Numbered from the stretch's first letter, positions 43,181 to 52,965 are shown. The stretch is 64,000 nt of DNA from Flavobacteriaceae bacterium (GCA_002746415.1 NVXD01000021.1:31198-95197), one strand, 5' to 3'. The notes: a model not told the origin generated them from the letters alone. Made by a program: numbers and translations.

Positions 43181-44158
43181 ATGGATCCTCTAGCTGACAT
43201 TGCTGAAGAAATTCTTCTTGCTGTTCGCATTTTAGAAATAGTGCTGCTGATATTCCTTCTATTTAAAATCTATACGGCTCTAGTAAAGTCTAAAAGAATG
43301 TGGATTATCCACGCCAAAGGTCAAGGGTTGTCAAAAATCCTAAAAATAGGCTTAAGCATTTCTATACTACTATTGCTGATATGCACGCTCTTTTTTTTCC
43401 ATATAAGCTCAGAAGTAAAACCCTTTATTCCGACCTTTCACAACCAACTGCTAGTTGCTTTAATTTTTGTTTTCCTATGCTTAGAAATGTATTTAAGCCT
43501 TAGCATGAGCAAAACATTGGTGGCAAAAACCAATAAAAAGATCATCCTTGGGCTCCTAGTGCTGATACTATTGCCACTTTCCATAGTTAAGAGCCTTCAA
43601 ATTCCAAACTTATTTAACTATCCACCAAAGTCCGACTGTTATAGCCTAATCCTACCCGTAAAGGGGGTGTGGCTTGCGGGTCATGCAGGGGGCTCGGTAG
43701 CTGTAAATCACCACCAGCCATTTAACGGGCAAAAGTATGGCATGGAAGAAAAGGTTTATGCGCCTATTTCTGGTAAAGTGGTGCAAGCCATAGATAGTTT
43801 GCCAAATGCCCCCATCAACCTTTCTCCTATGGATACAATTAATCCCGCTGGCAACCATGTGGTAATTGAAATTGAACCCAACCGCTATCTCTTTCTTGCT
43901 CACTTAAATACTGGAACTGTTACCGTAAAGCGAGGAGATATGGTGAAGGCAGGAGATTTCATTGGGGAAATAGGAAATTCTGGTAATACAAGCATGCCGC
44001 ATTTGCATATGCACATTCAAAATTTACCACTTATTGAGTTTAAAAATTCTATAGGATACCCATATCGCTTTGCGAAAATGAAAAGGAAAAGGTGGTGGGC
44101 TTGGAAGACCGTAGCTGATGAGTTTTTAGTGCGGAATGATCTTTTTAATGCACAATGA
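43181..44158 (+). CDS. Membrane protein with M23 peptidase-like domain lacking a canonical metal ligand
   Basis: 325 residues. Four hydrophobic segments occupy roughly residues 8-30, 50-70, 82-104 and 112-130. The C-terminal half is an M23 (LytM-like) domain: NHHQPFNGQKYGMEEKVYAP, then NHVVIEI, LAHLNTGTVTVKRGDMVKAGDFIGEIGNSGNTSMPHLHMHIQ. The HxH (HLHMH) is intact. However the usual Asp after the first His (as in KYAxD) is replaced by Gly-Met-Glu-Glu, and a loop normally present there is missing. It may be inactive or use a Glu ligand. Role in envelope remodelling is inferred from the family. Confidence 0.85.
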   Translation: MDPLADIAEEILLAVRILEIVLLIFLLFKIYTALVKSKRMWIIHAKGQGLSKILKIGLSISILLLLICTLFFFHISSEVKPFIPTFHNQLLVALIFVFLCLEMYLSLSMSKTLVAKTNKKIILGLLVLILLPLSIVKSLQIPNLFNYPPKSDCYSLILPVKGVWLAGHAGGSVAVNHHQPFNGQKYGMEEKVYAPISGKVVQAIDSLPNAPINLSPMDTINPAGNHVVIEIEPNRYLFLAHLNTGTVTVKRGDMVKAGDFIGEIGNSGNTSMPHLHMHIQNLPLIEFKNSIGYPYRFAKMKRKRWWAWKTVADEFLVRNDLFNAQ

Positions 44159-44200
44159 AAATTTCTTTTTAGATCGCTTCGTATTGATAACACTTTTTTT

Positions 44201-46441
44201 TCATTCTTCCATTTCCAAAATAATCCTTCTATAGACCTCCTTGGCGGCTTCATAATCCTTTTTAGCTGCCGCTCTTTCATTTTTAGAAATTCCTTTTACC
44301 TTTTGTTCCCAACATACATCAACAGCTTTTAAGCACCATTCCGCACTTTTTTTAGAAGCTCTAATGGGTTTACCATCAACCACCACAAATATGGGGTTGC
44401 TGTGAGACGAATTACGAATCCTTATGGCTACCCAACTACTCTTTTCAATAGCAGTTTCAAAATGTACCTCTTGGAGGGTTCCATCTGCTTCAATTACTTT
44501 TGTGCTAGCCACCTCACCATTTACAACTAGTTCCAAAAGTACTTTCCTACTATCTCCTATTCTTGCGCGTTCTATGTTCCAAAAAGGTCTTTGTGCCCAA
44601 ACATTTTTACTTAGGTCTAAAGGCGGGATATGCTGGTTTTCTGGTTCAAGATATGCGGCCACTTTAGCGGTTACCTGTACCATTTCGGGCTTTTCAAACT
44701 GTAACTCACTATTAGCCGTACCGACTTCCAAGTCATTTACCTTAAAATCCATGAGATGACTTTTTCCTTCAGAAACATAGGTTGTGCCTAGTCTTAGACC
44801 GTCTGCCCATTTATCAAAAGTAAGATTGCCGTCAACTTTCACATAGCTGCGTCCATGCGCCACCATATCATCACTTAAGCAAGGGAAATCTGTTTCTCCA
44901 CTTATTCTTGTCCTAAACCCACTGTTTAAAACGTGGTACCAAATATTAAGCTCCCATGTTGGGGGCGTATCCATGGTTGATATAAAATCTACCGTGTTTT
45001 GAGTCACCGCAACCACAAATTCATTTGCTCCAATGCCATCAAACTTTGGCAACTCATAGTTAGGCAAACTGTCATTCATCACTTCCAATCCAAGTCCCGA
45101 ATGGGCAAAGCCAGTGATTGCATTTTGATTCTTAGCCCATTTTAATATGGGAAGGGTCCATGATGGCCAATCTTCAATCACTTTTGCGTTTGGATAATAT
45201 TGGTCCTTTAACCGAAGCAATACAATGTGTCCTGAGTGCCCAGATGGAAATCCTGAAATCTCAAGATCATACCTTAGTATATTATTTTTTGTAGAAAGCG
45301 CATTGTCCTTACCCTCAAAAAATTGTTTTTGATGATAATATCCTGGTCCCCATGTTAAGACGCTTCCTATGTTGACCCCTTCGCCCAATACATGCCGCAT
45401 CATATCTGCTGGGTCTACCCCTTCTGTTGGGTTAGTGTAATGTGAGCATCCTGCAGCATGAATGTGATGGTCTCCTGAGTACCAGCCCCATTTAGAGGGA
45501 TCAATCCAGCGTTCCAGTTGCAATTGCAGGCTTTCGTCCTTATCATCACTAACAATCAATTCTATTTTCTTGGTGATGTATTCTGGGCCTCTTCCATATT
45601 CTACAGTATAGGTGCCAATGGCAAGTTCCAGCACTTCCCCATCTTGTCTATAAATCTGCTTTTGAAAAAAGAAATCGGGTGCCAACCTTTTTGCTTGGGA
45701 GGGGTAAATCCTGCCATTTTCATCTTTTATAATGAAGGATGCTGTTGTTGGATTGCCATTTTCATCCAATATTTTCAATTGTATTTTGGAAGATGGCTTG
45801 CAATCAAACAACACATTTACAACATCCCTAAACCCAAGATCTTGAGTAATGGGACCACTGGTGAATCCTATTCTCGCTGCCCTTTTTCCAGTGTCTCTAC
45901 TGTACAATTGAATGATAAAATATTCTGTTAAGACTCCAGACAAAGTACTTTTCATTGGGTGGGACGTATACAAACTCATGTCTAACCACCGGTCTGTAAT
46001 GTCCTTTTTAGTGATGGCCCCTTCACTGTTATGTTCATGATGATTGTATACCTTTTTTGATTGGGGAGAGAATACATCAAATTTTGAGGTTACTCCAGCT
46101 TCGTTTTGAACTTTTACCAGAAAGGTTTGCCACCCATTCTGATCCAATTGAGGTGTTGCCGCTCCTAGTACTACTTTCACCCTGCTTTCAGGATTTATGT
46201 TGACTTCAAACAGGGTATATTTTTCCAATACTGTATTGACTTTAGGAATCGTGTTTGCATCATTGGATTGCATCACATTTTTAATGCTGTTTTTATCCTG
46301 AGACTGTAGCGGAGTTCCCAAATATTCTAAGGTTTCCAGTAAATTTTCAACCGAAAACACAAAGGGTTGTAATTCTTGAGCACTTAGTTTGCAGATTGAT
46401 AAAATACTAAAGAAGAATAGGAAGCTTATTTTTTGTCTCAT
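44201..46441 (-). CDS. CehA/McbA family metallohydrolase (PHP-like), secreted
   Basis: 746 residues with a signal peptide ending CKLSAQ. The central PHP-like metal centre begins WYSGDHHIHAAGCSHYTNPTEGVDP, with the HxH motif, and continues to FAHSGLGLEV and RISGETDFPC, matching the CehA/McbA family that hydrolyses esters such as carbamates. N-terminal and C-terminal parts look beta-rich, with the tail ending in a helical, Lys/Glu-rich segment (about 715-746). The natural substrate is unknown. It starts the long minus-strand accessory region. Confidence 0.85.
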   Translation of the reverse strand: MRQKISFLFFFSILSICKLSAQELQPFVFSVENLLETLEYLGTPLQSQDKNSIKNVMQSNDANTIPKVNTVLEKYTLFEVNINPESRVKVVLGAATPQLDQNGWQTFLVKVQNEAGVTSKFDVFSPQSKKVYNHHEHNSEGAITKKDITDRWLDMSLYTSHPMKSTLSGVLTEYFIIQLYSRDTGKRAARIGFTSGPITQDLGFRDVVNVLFDCKPSSKIQLKILDENGNPTTASFIIKDENGRIYPSQAKRLAPDFFFQKQIYRQDGEVLELAIGTYTVEYGRGPEYITKKIELIVSDDKDESLQLQLERWIDPSKWGWYSGDHHIHAAGCSHYTNPTEGVDPADMMRHVLGEGVNIGSVLTWGPGYYHQKQFFEGKDNALSTKNNILRYDLEISGFPSGHSGHIVLLRLKDQYYPNAKVIEDWPSWTLPILKWAKNQNAITGFAHSGLGLEVMNDSLPNYELPKFDGIGANEFVVAVTQNTVDFISTMDTPPTWELNIWYHVLNSGFRTRISGETDFPCLSDDMVAHGRSYVKVDGNLTFDKWADGLRLGTTYVSEGKSHLMDFKVNDLEVGTANSELQFEKPEMVQVTAKVAAYLEPENQHIPPLDLSKNVWAQRPFWNIERARIGDSRKVLLELVVNGEVASTKVIEADGTLQEVHFETAIEKSSWVAIRIRNSSHSNPIFVVVDGKPIRASKKSAEWCLKAVDVCWEQKVKGISKNERAAAKKDYEAAKEVYRRIILEMEE

Positions 46442-46472
46442 GATGCGTTTATCATTTTTAATAGGTCCAAAT

Positions 46473-46829
46473 TTATTTGTCTGACCAGACGGCCAATTCG
46501 TTTCCTGCAGGGTCTAAGAATTGAAACCTTCGCCCTCCGGGAAAGGAAAAAACATCTTTAGAAATGGTTCCCTTACATTCCAAAATCTTGTTTTTTATAG
46601 GCTCCAAATTTTTATGATAGAGTACTACCAAGGCCCCGTTTATAATTTCGTCCTCAGATTTCTCAAAACCACCTTCAAGGCCGCTGTCTGAAAACGCTAC
46701 ATAGTCTGGTCCATAATCCGTAAATGTCCAATTGAATACGGCCGAATAAAATTCCTTGATTTTCTCTAGGTCTTTGGCTTTAAACTCCACATAATTAATG
46801 TGATTGTCTGTGATTTTCATTTTACTCAT
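46473..46829 (-). CDS. VOC (glyoxalase/bleomycin-resistance) family protein
   Basis: 118 residues. The fold is evident from NHINYVEFKAKDLEKIKEFYSAVFNWTFTDYG and the closing segment RRFQFLDPAGNELAVWSD with the typical Asp-Pro-x-Gly-Asn-x-x-x-x-W motif. The gene overlaps the end of the serine hydrolase gene by 8 bp, so translation is coupled. Substrate unknown. Confidence 0.9.
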   Translation of the reverse strand: MSKMKITDNHINYVEFKAKDLEKIKEFYSAVFNWTFTDYGPDYVAFSDSGLEGGFEKSEDEIINGALVVLYHKNLEPIKNKILECKGTISKDVFSFPGGRRFQFLDPAGNELAVWSDK

Positions 46830-47934
46830 TCAAAAATGTTTTTAAAAATGCTGCTGCAAACTTTGAATTCAAAACATTTCCTTTACCCAAATCAAAAGGG
46901 TCACTCAAGTTTTGACTATTTGCCAATAGTACGAATGTCATATCCTTTTCAAGAACCTTGAGGTATAAGCCTGAATAAGAATCAGGTTGCAACCCATAAT
47001 GCCAAACTAAGGTGTATCCATTATATTTTTGAGTAAACCAACCATACCCATAAGGCGAAAAGCTTTTGTCTGCTAACACAAACGGTTTGACCATTCTTTC
47101 TCTGCTTTCCTTTGAGATAAGGATATCATTATCATAAGCGTTGTCAAATAACAATAGGTCGTAAGCGGAAAAAACAAGACCTGCTCCTGCGTTTAATCCT
47201 GGGTCTGGAAATTCAGTTCTTTCAAAATCTCCATTGCTATCAATTTTATAAGGCAAGGCAATCTTAGCTATAACATGCTTTTTTGATTCGTCTAATTGCG
47301 AGGACGCTGAATGTTTTAAGTTCAGTTTTTCAATAACTAAATGGTCAACCCACTCATCAAATTTTGTGTCCGTTGCTGTTTCTACAACGTCGGATAGCAT
47401 CCCAAAAAGGAACCCATTATATTTATATTTTGTCCCAGGAATATTTTCAGCAGTATGTGATAGGTGATGCTTTAATAAAATATCATCACGTTCTGGCTGA
47501 TAACGGTTTAAGAGAAAGGAATATTCAGGCATTTCTTCATTAAAATATCCAAGAATTCTGGCACAGCTTCCTAAATAATCGGGATAATAGTCTTTTATTT
47601 TCCAATTTATATCCATTTTACCCTCTTCTTCTAAGTGCATAAAAATTGTTGAAAAAATAGGCTTGGTCAAAGAAGCAATTCGCATTGGCGTATTGCCCAT
47701 CATTGGAATTTTTTGTTCAACATTAGCTAAACCAAAACCTTTATTTAAATGTATTGAATCCTGAATAGAAATTCCTACACTAATTCCTGGTATTTTATAT
47801 TCAACCCGCAAGGAATCAAGCTGATGTTCGAATTTAGCGATTTTGTTTATTTCATTCTTTTTCTGTGATTCACACGAAAAAAATAGCATGACACAAAATA
47901 TAAATATTAATTTTTTGCTATTCAGTTTTTTCAT
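46822..47934 (-). CDS. Serine hydrolase (class C beta-lactamase fold) lipoprotein
   Basis: 370 residues with a lipoprotein-type signal (MKKLNSKKLIFIFCVMLFFSC). The SxxK nucleophile motif is in RIASLTKPIFS, the YxN-type residue in YKYNGFLFGML, and the third motif region in LVWHYGLQPDSYSG. These place it in the beta-lactamase/D-Ala-D-Ala-peptidase-related esterase family. Substrate not predictable. It overlaps the VOC gene downstream by 8 bp. Confidence 0.88.
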   Translation of the reverse strand: MKKLNSKKLIFIFCVMLFFSCESQKKNEINKIAKFEHQLDSLRVEYKIPGISVGISIQDSIHLNKGFGLANVEQKIPMMGNTPMRIASLTKPIFSTIFMHLEEEGKMDINWKIKDYYPDYLGSCARILGYFNEEMPEYSFLLNRYQPERDDILLKHHLSHTAENIPGTKYKYNGFLFGMLSDVVETATDTKFDEWVDHLVIEKLNLKHSASSQLDESKKHVIAKIALPYKIDSNGDFERTEFPDPGLNAGAGLVFSAYDLLLFDNAYDNDILISKESRERMVKPFVLADKSFSPYGYGWFTQKYNGYTLVWHYGLQPDSYSGLYLKVLEKDMTFVLLANSQNLSDPFDLGKGNVLNSKFAAAFLKTFLNE

Positions 47935-47979
47935 ATTGAAGGTAATAATTAACTAAAAAATGAGGTTAGTAGTGTACGC

Positions 47980-48867
47980 TTATTGTTTTGGTTTCATTTC
48001 TGGAATAGGAATATAGGTGTTATCCCCAGCTACTTTTGGGAATTTTTTATGTATCCAATCTTCTTTGGCTTGAAGCAATCGCTCTTTACTATGGGATACA
48101 AAATTCCATAAGAGGTAATGTTCTTGTGGAAGGGCTTCCCCTCCAAAAAGTAAGAGTTGTGTTCCTTCTTCCAAACATATTTCACATTGTTCATTTGTTT
48201 TACTGATCAGCATTTGACCCGCTTCAACCTTGTCATTTTGATCAGTTATGGAGCCTTTTACAATTACAAATGCTACTTCCCCTTTGATTTGACCCCTAAG
48301 ATTTAGCGTTGTTGCTTCTTGTGCGTAAATATCTACCATAAACAATGGGGAGTAGCCTTGTAATGGAGCTGACTTGCCAAATGCCTTTCCCGCAACCAAT
48401 TTAAAGGTAAGCGGTCCCGTTTCCCACACAGGAATGTCCTTACTGGGGTAATAATCAAATCGTGGGGCTATTTCTTCTTTGTCTTTGGGCAAAGCCACCC
48501 ATATTTGATACCCATGCATATTAAACTCTTGATTACCCCTTCTGTGCATAGGAGTTCTCTCTGTATGTGTTACACCAGATCCAGAGGTCATAAAACCAAC
48601 ATCTCCAGGAGTTATTACTTGCACACTTCCAATGCTGTCTTTATGTTCAATTTCCCCTTCAAAGAGATACGTAAGTGTACTTAATCCAATATGCGGATGT
48701 TGATCTACATCTACATAGCTCCCATTTCCCATTTTTGCAGGTCCCATATGGTCAATAAAAGTAAAAGGTCCTACTTGCCGTTTTTTTCGAAATGGTAATA
48801 GTCTGCCCACCATGAAATTGCCAAGGTCTGCCTGCCGTTCGTTTACTAAGAGTCTATTATTTGCCAT
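47980..48867 (-). CDS. Pirin family protein
   Basis: 295 residues forming two cupin domains. The N-terminal motif VGPFTFIDHMGPAKMGNG, the HPHIGLSTLTYLFEGEIEHKDS metal site with its His residues, and EFNMHGYQIWVALP are diagnostic of pirins. Some bacterial pirins oxidise quercetin. No partner gene is obvious. Cytoplasmic. Confidence 0.93.
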   Translation of the reverse strand: MANNRLLVNERQADLGNFMVGRLLPFRKKRQVGPFTFIDHMGPAKMGNGSYVDVDQHPHIGLSTLTYLFEGEIEHKDSIGSVQVITPGDVGFMTSGSGVTHTERTPMHRRGNQEFNMHGYQIWVALPKDKEEIAPRFDYYPSKDIPVWETGPLTFKLVAGKAFGKSAPLQGYSPLFMVDIYAQEATTLNLRGQIKGEVAFVIVKGSITDQNDKVEAGQMLISKTNEQCEICLEEGTQLLLFGGEALPQEHYLLWNFVSHSKERLLQAKEDWIHKKFPKVAGDNTYIPIPEMKPKQ

Positions 48868-48976
48868 ACGGGTTTAAAATGATTTCATCGGTTTAGCATT
48901 GATTAGTTACGATGTTATAGCCCCAAAACATAACAAATATAACCCTAAATAAAATTCGTTAGGCTTCTCGGGCTGC

Positions 48977-49016
48977 CTCATAACCAAGCAACCAATTATT
49001 GGTTTTGTTGTGCTTT
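48977..49016. repeat. Short dispersed hairpin repeat, copy A
   Basis: About 38 bp beginning CTCATAACCAAGCAA and continuing to TTTTGTTGTG. It can fold on itself (AACCAA with TTGGTT). A diverged copy lies at 61340-61378. Both copies sit at the 3' end of a minus-strand gene. Its origin is unclear. Confidence 0.5.
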
Positions 49017-49027
49017 AGCGCTTAACT

Positions 49028-49657
49028 TTAGTATGGACTTTTAGCAGTCATTATGTCTTCAGGCAATTTCAAATCGATATCGTTAATTTTTATTTTTTTT
49101 ACCTCTGTAGCAACACTTTCCATTGTAAATTGTGGATTATTTATTACCATTTTTAGTGGTAAAGAATTAGACTCCTTTAGATAGGCATACCAATTTCCGA
49201 ATTTGTGATTTTCAAAAAGAGAAACATTAACTTTTATGGAAGTGTTGTAATAATATTTTTGAATTCCACTTTTACAAGTCAATATTAATTCGTCGCAATC
49301 ATATCCGAGTATTTTAATTACACTTTTGTTCAATTTAACATTTAAAATAGAATCAACATTAATTAATCCGTCATTCCAAAGGGCAGTTTCTGAATTTGCC
49401 ATTTTAAGGTAAAGTCTATTTTCCGAATTCACATAAAGTTGCCATTGCATTATAGTACCATTTGTCACAGATTTATAATCGCCATTTTTTATAGAATATT
49501 CTTGCGTTCCACCCATCATAGTTAGCCATTGCTGGTCGGTCATTTGTGGGTTTTGGCTTTTATAAGTATTTGAATACGTTATTTTACCTTCGAAATTTTG
49601 TCCAAATACAGCTAATGTTGAACATGTAATTAATGCAAATACTACTATTCTTTTCAT
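49028..49657 (-). CDS. GLPGLI family secreted protein
   Basis: 209 residues with a signal peptide ending LAVFGQ. The start of the mature protein (NFEGKITYSNTYKSQNPQ) and the C-terminal part (SLPLKMVINNPQFTMESVATEVKKI) match the GLPGLI protein family of Bacteroidota, which are periplasmic proteins often linked to metal or peptide genes and of unknown function. No partner gene is adjacent. Confidence 0.8.
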   Translation of the reverse strand: MKRIVVFALITCSTLAVFGQNFEGKITYSNTYKSQNPQMTDQQWLTMMGGTQEYSIKNGDYKSVTNGTIMQWQLYVNSENRLYLKMANSETALWNDGLINVDSILNVKLNKSVIKILGYDCDELILTCKSGIQKYYYNTSIKVNVSLFENHKFGNWYAYLKESNSLPLKMVINNPQFTMESVATEVKKIKINDIDLKLPEDIMTAKSPY

Positions 49658-49892
49658 TTATTTTAATTTTACTGACTTACTCCAAAATGGTTTCTGATTT
49701 CAACTTTTTTTAATTTCATCAGGGCTATTTTGCATGACGAACAACAATTGAACATGCAAACTAACACTCCTATTTCTATTTTACAACTAACTAAAAAAGC
49801 ACTAGTTACAGCAATTTAACTAATAATTGTTAGCTTTAGAAAAGAAGCAAAAAAAATATTGGAATTTGTTCTTGATTTACAGCGCTTACACT
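49658..49892. other. Intergenic region upstream of the GLPGLI gene
   Basis: AT-rich, without a gene or a recognisable promoter. It leads into the IS-end-like repeat at 49893. Confidence 0.4.
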
Positions 49893-49983
49893 CAATTCCA
49901 GTGAAATTAGGCACGCCATTTTGTATCGAGAACAGTATATGTTCTAATGAATTTGTTCACGCGACTTTTTTTCTCCGTCATGG
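49893..49983 (-). repeat. Degenerate IS21-end-like repeat, copy A
   Basis: About 90 bp that align with 58953-59045. The best-conserved parts are AATT..AGTGAAATT.GGC and ATTTTG.ATCGA, then a shared GTTC/TTTC and TTTTTCTC stretch. On the minus strand it reads as a GGTGGC...TTTCAC...GAATT pattern, which resembles the multiple terminal repeats of IS21-family elements in Bacteroidota. No transposase is left. Confidence 0.45.
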
Positions 49984-50026
49984 AAAGTATTATCACATGA
50001 ACTAACGCAGAAGGATTTAAACAAGA

Positions 50027-50055
50027 AATCCGCAGTAGTGCTACTACTGCGGATT
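50027..50055 (-). terminator. Perfect-stem terminator-like hairpin after the collagen-like lipoprotein gene
   Basis: AATCCGCAGTAGT and ACTACTGCGGATT form a perfect 13-bp stem with a 3-nt loop. The minus strand continues TTCTTGTTT, a moderate T-tract. Confidence 0.7.
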
Positions 50056-50088
50056 GAGATTGTGAATTAAATACGTTTAGCACTCTTT

Positions 50089-50568
50089 TTAAAAGTCATA
50101 AAATGCTTGTACTTCTTCAAAGTTTGAAAAATCAATACCACTAACATCAATACCTTCTCCTAACACGAACCGCACCTTTAGACCGGATTGCGTAAAAGTA
50201 GACATTAATGAAATTTCCCCTAAGGCAATTGAGTCAAGTTCCAGAATAATCAGCTGAGCTTGACTAATAGGTAGTGGTTCCCAATAATCATTTCCTGTTA
50301 CTGTTACATAGGCATATACAAAACCCGTGTCCAATATTTCTTGTGTCAATTCTGGAATAACAAAAATATTTGTTCCAATGTCTATTGTTTGATCTTCGAA
50401 TAGAACAGAAACTACATTGGCATTTCCATCTTGTCCATTAATTCCATCGATTCCTGGAGTACCTTGTGGTCCTAAAGCTCCATCGACCCCATCTTCCGGA
50501 GAGCAAGAACTTAAAATCAGCATTAGAATCACCATACTACACTTAAAAAATTTCATAATTGTTTTCAT
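50089..50568 (-). CDS. Collagen-like lipoprotein
   Basis: 159 residues with a lipoprotein signal (MKTIMKFFKCSMVILMLILSSC); an in-frame Met at residue 5 is an alternative start. Residues about 25-50 are a short Gly-X-Y collagen-like run (PEDGVDGALGPQGTPGIDG). The remainder is a globular, beta-rich, acidic domain without recognised motifs. Such proteins are exposed on flavobacterial cells, but this one has no known role. Confidence 0.75.
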   Translation of the reverse strand: MKTIMKFFKCSMVILMLILSSCSPEDGVDGALGPQGTPGIDGINGQDGNANVVSVLFEDQTIDIGTNIFVIPELTQEILDTGFVYAYVTVTGNDYWEPLPISQAQLIILELDSIALGEISLMSTFTQSGLKVRFVLGEGIDVSGIDFSNFEEVQAFYDF

Positions 50569-50754
50569 ACTAAATTGTTTTCATATTAATTATGGTACAA
50601 TAGTACTGGTGAAGGAAAGAAGAGACATGTACTATTAATGAAAACGCTAGCAGTATTTAGGCATATTTAAAGAATGTCTTGGAGTATTCTTTCACAAAAA
50701 ATATCTTAAAAAAGCGTAACTCGCCCTATGTGAGGGTTTTACACCTGTCTATTA

Positions 50755-50793
50755 AATGTTCGTTAGGCAAATCGTTTGCAAAATTAAAGGGCC
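50755..50793. repeat. Short dispersed repeat with CGTTAGGC core, copy A
   Basis: About 39 bp beginning AATGTTCGTTAGGCAAA and ending TTAAAGGGCC. A copy at 63908-63946 matches at about 34 of 40 aligned positions. Both are intergenic and in the same orientation. Confidence 0.5.
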
Positions 50794-50798
50794 CTGAT

Positions 50799-52643
50799 TT
50801 AATTTTCTTTCATGGCAGTATTGAGCGCTTCCATACCTCCCACTATTGGAAGTGTTAAAGTTGTTGCGTCCAAATCAACTGTCAGTTCAGTACCAGGAGC
50901 AGGCCAAAGCGTGAATTCTTTGTCACTTGAAAACACCATCAAACCAATTTGCTGGCCTTTGGGAATAATCTGGTCGTCTGGCATTAAATTAAAAGTTATT
51001 TCATAGAATTTTCCAACAACTAAAGGCTCACTTTTTGTTATGGAATTATGGTTTTGAGGATCAGCCCAGCCACGTGTAATAATGTTATCTGTAATCTTAG
51101 ACTGCCTGCCATCTGTCCATGGTAAAGAAACTAACCAAACCGAAAGATTTGCAGCTGGTTTACTACTTGATAGCCTAACCGTAACTTTTGCTTCGCCAGA
51201 AATATGAATATCTTTTGCTAATGGCGGGGTTACATACATTAATCGATGTGTTGTAAATTGAGCCTGTGCCAATGAAGCACCTGGAAAAGAATAGTTGTCC
51301 ACCAATTTTTCCGTTCCTTGATTTTTGGATTTATTGGTGCTTAAATTTCCTATTCCGGGGGCACCAGGGCTAAGATAAAACGTTACGTCAGATGCTTCAG
51401 GGTTGGGGTAATCTGTATAGGAAGTAGGATTTTCTCTTTTATCATTTTCACGTACAATCCATGCTCTAGCATCATTTTCCACTCCATTCTCTTCACCATG
51501 TAAATAACGCGTAAACCATCTGTTCATCATTTTCATTGGTGGGGGACCTCCGTGTCCATTTTGATGATAAAATATTTGAGAGGGTATCCCTTTGGCTTTT
51601 GCGGCTTTATAAATTCTATAGCTATGTTCTGGCATGACATTCCAATCGTTAAACCCGTGGGACATCAGTAAAGCCGCTTTCATGGGTTTCATATGATTTA
51701 AATAATCGCGTCCAGCCCAGAAATCATTATAGTCACCCGTAATTCTGTCCATGCCCTCCTTCATTTCCTTATCTCTTACAGTGGCATTATTATACGCGCG
51801 TTTTGACTCCTCTCCGCTATGGATAAAATCGTATAGCACATCTATATCCTCGCCTAAATAACCTCCAGGAGACCTCACTAATCCATTTGATCGATAATAG
51901 TGATAGTAAGAAGTGTTGGGAGCAATTGGTATGATTGCTTCAAGACCATCAACGCCAGTAGTCGCAGCGGCCAAAGGAATCGTACCGTTATACGAGGTGC
52001 CTGTCATTCCAACCTTTCCAGTGGACCAATACGCGTCTATTTTTTCATCACCATCAATAGACACATACCCTGGTATGCGTCCGCACAACCAATCTATAAC
52101 AGCCTTAGGAGCCAATGATTCATTATCGCCACCAACAGTTGGTGCACCTTGAGATAGTCCAGTTCCAGGAGAGGAGGAGTGCACTACAATGTAACCTCTT
52201 GGCACCCATGTTTTAATATGAGCATTAGAAATAATTGGTCTTTCTCCTATGCGCACAACCTCAACTTTTGTTCGAGGTTTTGCCACTTCACCAAGTTCAT
52301 GTCTTACATTCCAAAATAATCCATCAGCTAAAGCAGCTACTCCAGCAAAATAAGGACTGGAATTATAGACAATCGGTAATTTAAGCCCTTCTGTTTCTGT
52401 TTGTTCAGGTCTGGTTACTGCAACATGCATTCTATCCAATTTTCCATCGCCATCCGTATCAAACTCTGTTTCAACCCACAAATCATGTCTAATCCATTTT
52501 TCAGGATCGTTAAATGCTGGGATGATTTGCGCTTCTCCATTTTCAAAAACGGGAATGGCTTTTCCTGCTTTTTGAGCAATTGCCGGTACTATATTTAAAA
52601 GTAATACTGATAGAAGGAAGTTTAATTTGAGTGCTTTTTTCAT
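50799..52643 (-). CDS. CocE/NonD family hydrolase (X-Pro dipeptidyl-peptidase-like)
   Basis: 614 residues with a signal peptide ending PAIAQ. The alpha/beta-hydrolase nucleophile is in GKVGMTGTSYNGTIPLAAA, and the segment ARAWIVRENDKRENP leads into the C-terminal jelly-roll typical of CocE/NonD and X-Pro dipeptidyl-peptidase. The probable triad His is in HQNGHGGPPP. It is exported, so it likely cleaves peptides or esters outside the cytoplasm. Which substrate is not clear. Confidence 0.9.
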   Translation of the reverse strand: MKKALKLNFLLSVLLLNIVPAIAQKAGKAIPVFENGEAQIIPAFNDPEKWIRHDLWVETEFDTDGDGKLDRMHVAVTRPEQTETEGLKLPIVYNSSPYFAGVAALADGLFWNVRHELGEVAKPRTKVEVVRIGERPIISNAHIKTWVPRGYIVVHSSSPGTGLSQGAPTVGGDNESLAPKAVIDWLCGRIPGYVSIDGDEKIDAYWSTGKVGMTGTSYNGTIPLAAATTGVDGLEAIIPIAPNTSYYHYYRSNGLVRSPGGYLGEDIDVLYDFIHSGEESKRAYNNATVRDKEMKEGMDRITGDYNDFWAGRDYLNHMKPMKAALLMSHGFNDWNVMPEHSYRIYKAAKAKGIPSQIFYHQNGHGGPPPMKMMNRWFTRYLHGEENGVENDARAWIVRENDKRENPTSYTDYPNPEASDVTFYLSPGAPGIGNLSTNKSKNQGTEKLVDNYSFPGASLAQAQFTTHRLMYVTPPLAKDIHISGEAKVTVRLSSSKPAANLSVWLVSLPWTDGRQSKITDNIITRGWADPQNHNSITKSEPLVVGKFYEITFNLMPDDQIIPKGQQIGLMVFSSDKEFTLWPAPGTELTVDLDATTLTLPIVGGMEALNTAMKEN

Positions 52644-52965
52644 GGTTAAAGTATGGTTTCCAAAAATTGGTTTAAGAATAGCAAGGGATTAAAATGCATT
52701 TACTTATCAAGTTTAGCGCCTAGCCAAATTAATAATTTTTAATGTTATATTTTATTTCAACTGTCAAATTTAAAATCTGGTAGACTTTATAAATTAGGTA
52801 CTGGCTTTTAATCTATCATTTTAACCCTAGTAATTTTTACTTTGAAAAAAAGAAAAGGTACTCCATAAAATTATTTATAAAAGTAAAATTGATTTCATTT
52901 TTTCCATAATTAACTAGCCCTTTAGGATATGATTCCGTAACAGATAATCCGCTAGAGTTTTTAGC
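52644..52965. other. Intergenic region without a gene
   Basis: 322 bp, very AT-rich. A minus-strand TAAATTTG (plus CAAATTTA, 52765-52772) matches the -7 consensus and could serve the hydrolase gene with a leader of about 115 nt. Nothing else was recognised. Confidence 0.4.

Noticed and set aside
48950..50800. Possible integron attC sites (GTTAGGC at 48958 and 50762 fit the GTTRRRY core; GCGTAAC lies 55 bp before the latter)
   Set aside because: Only the 50762 site has a partner core, and it is imperfect. No integrase gene is in the window, several genes are far longer than usual cassettes, and the genes lack attC-sized palindromes after each stop. Running HattCI or IntegronFinder would settle it.
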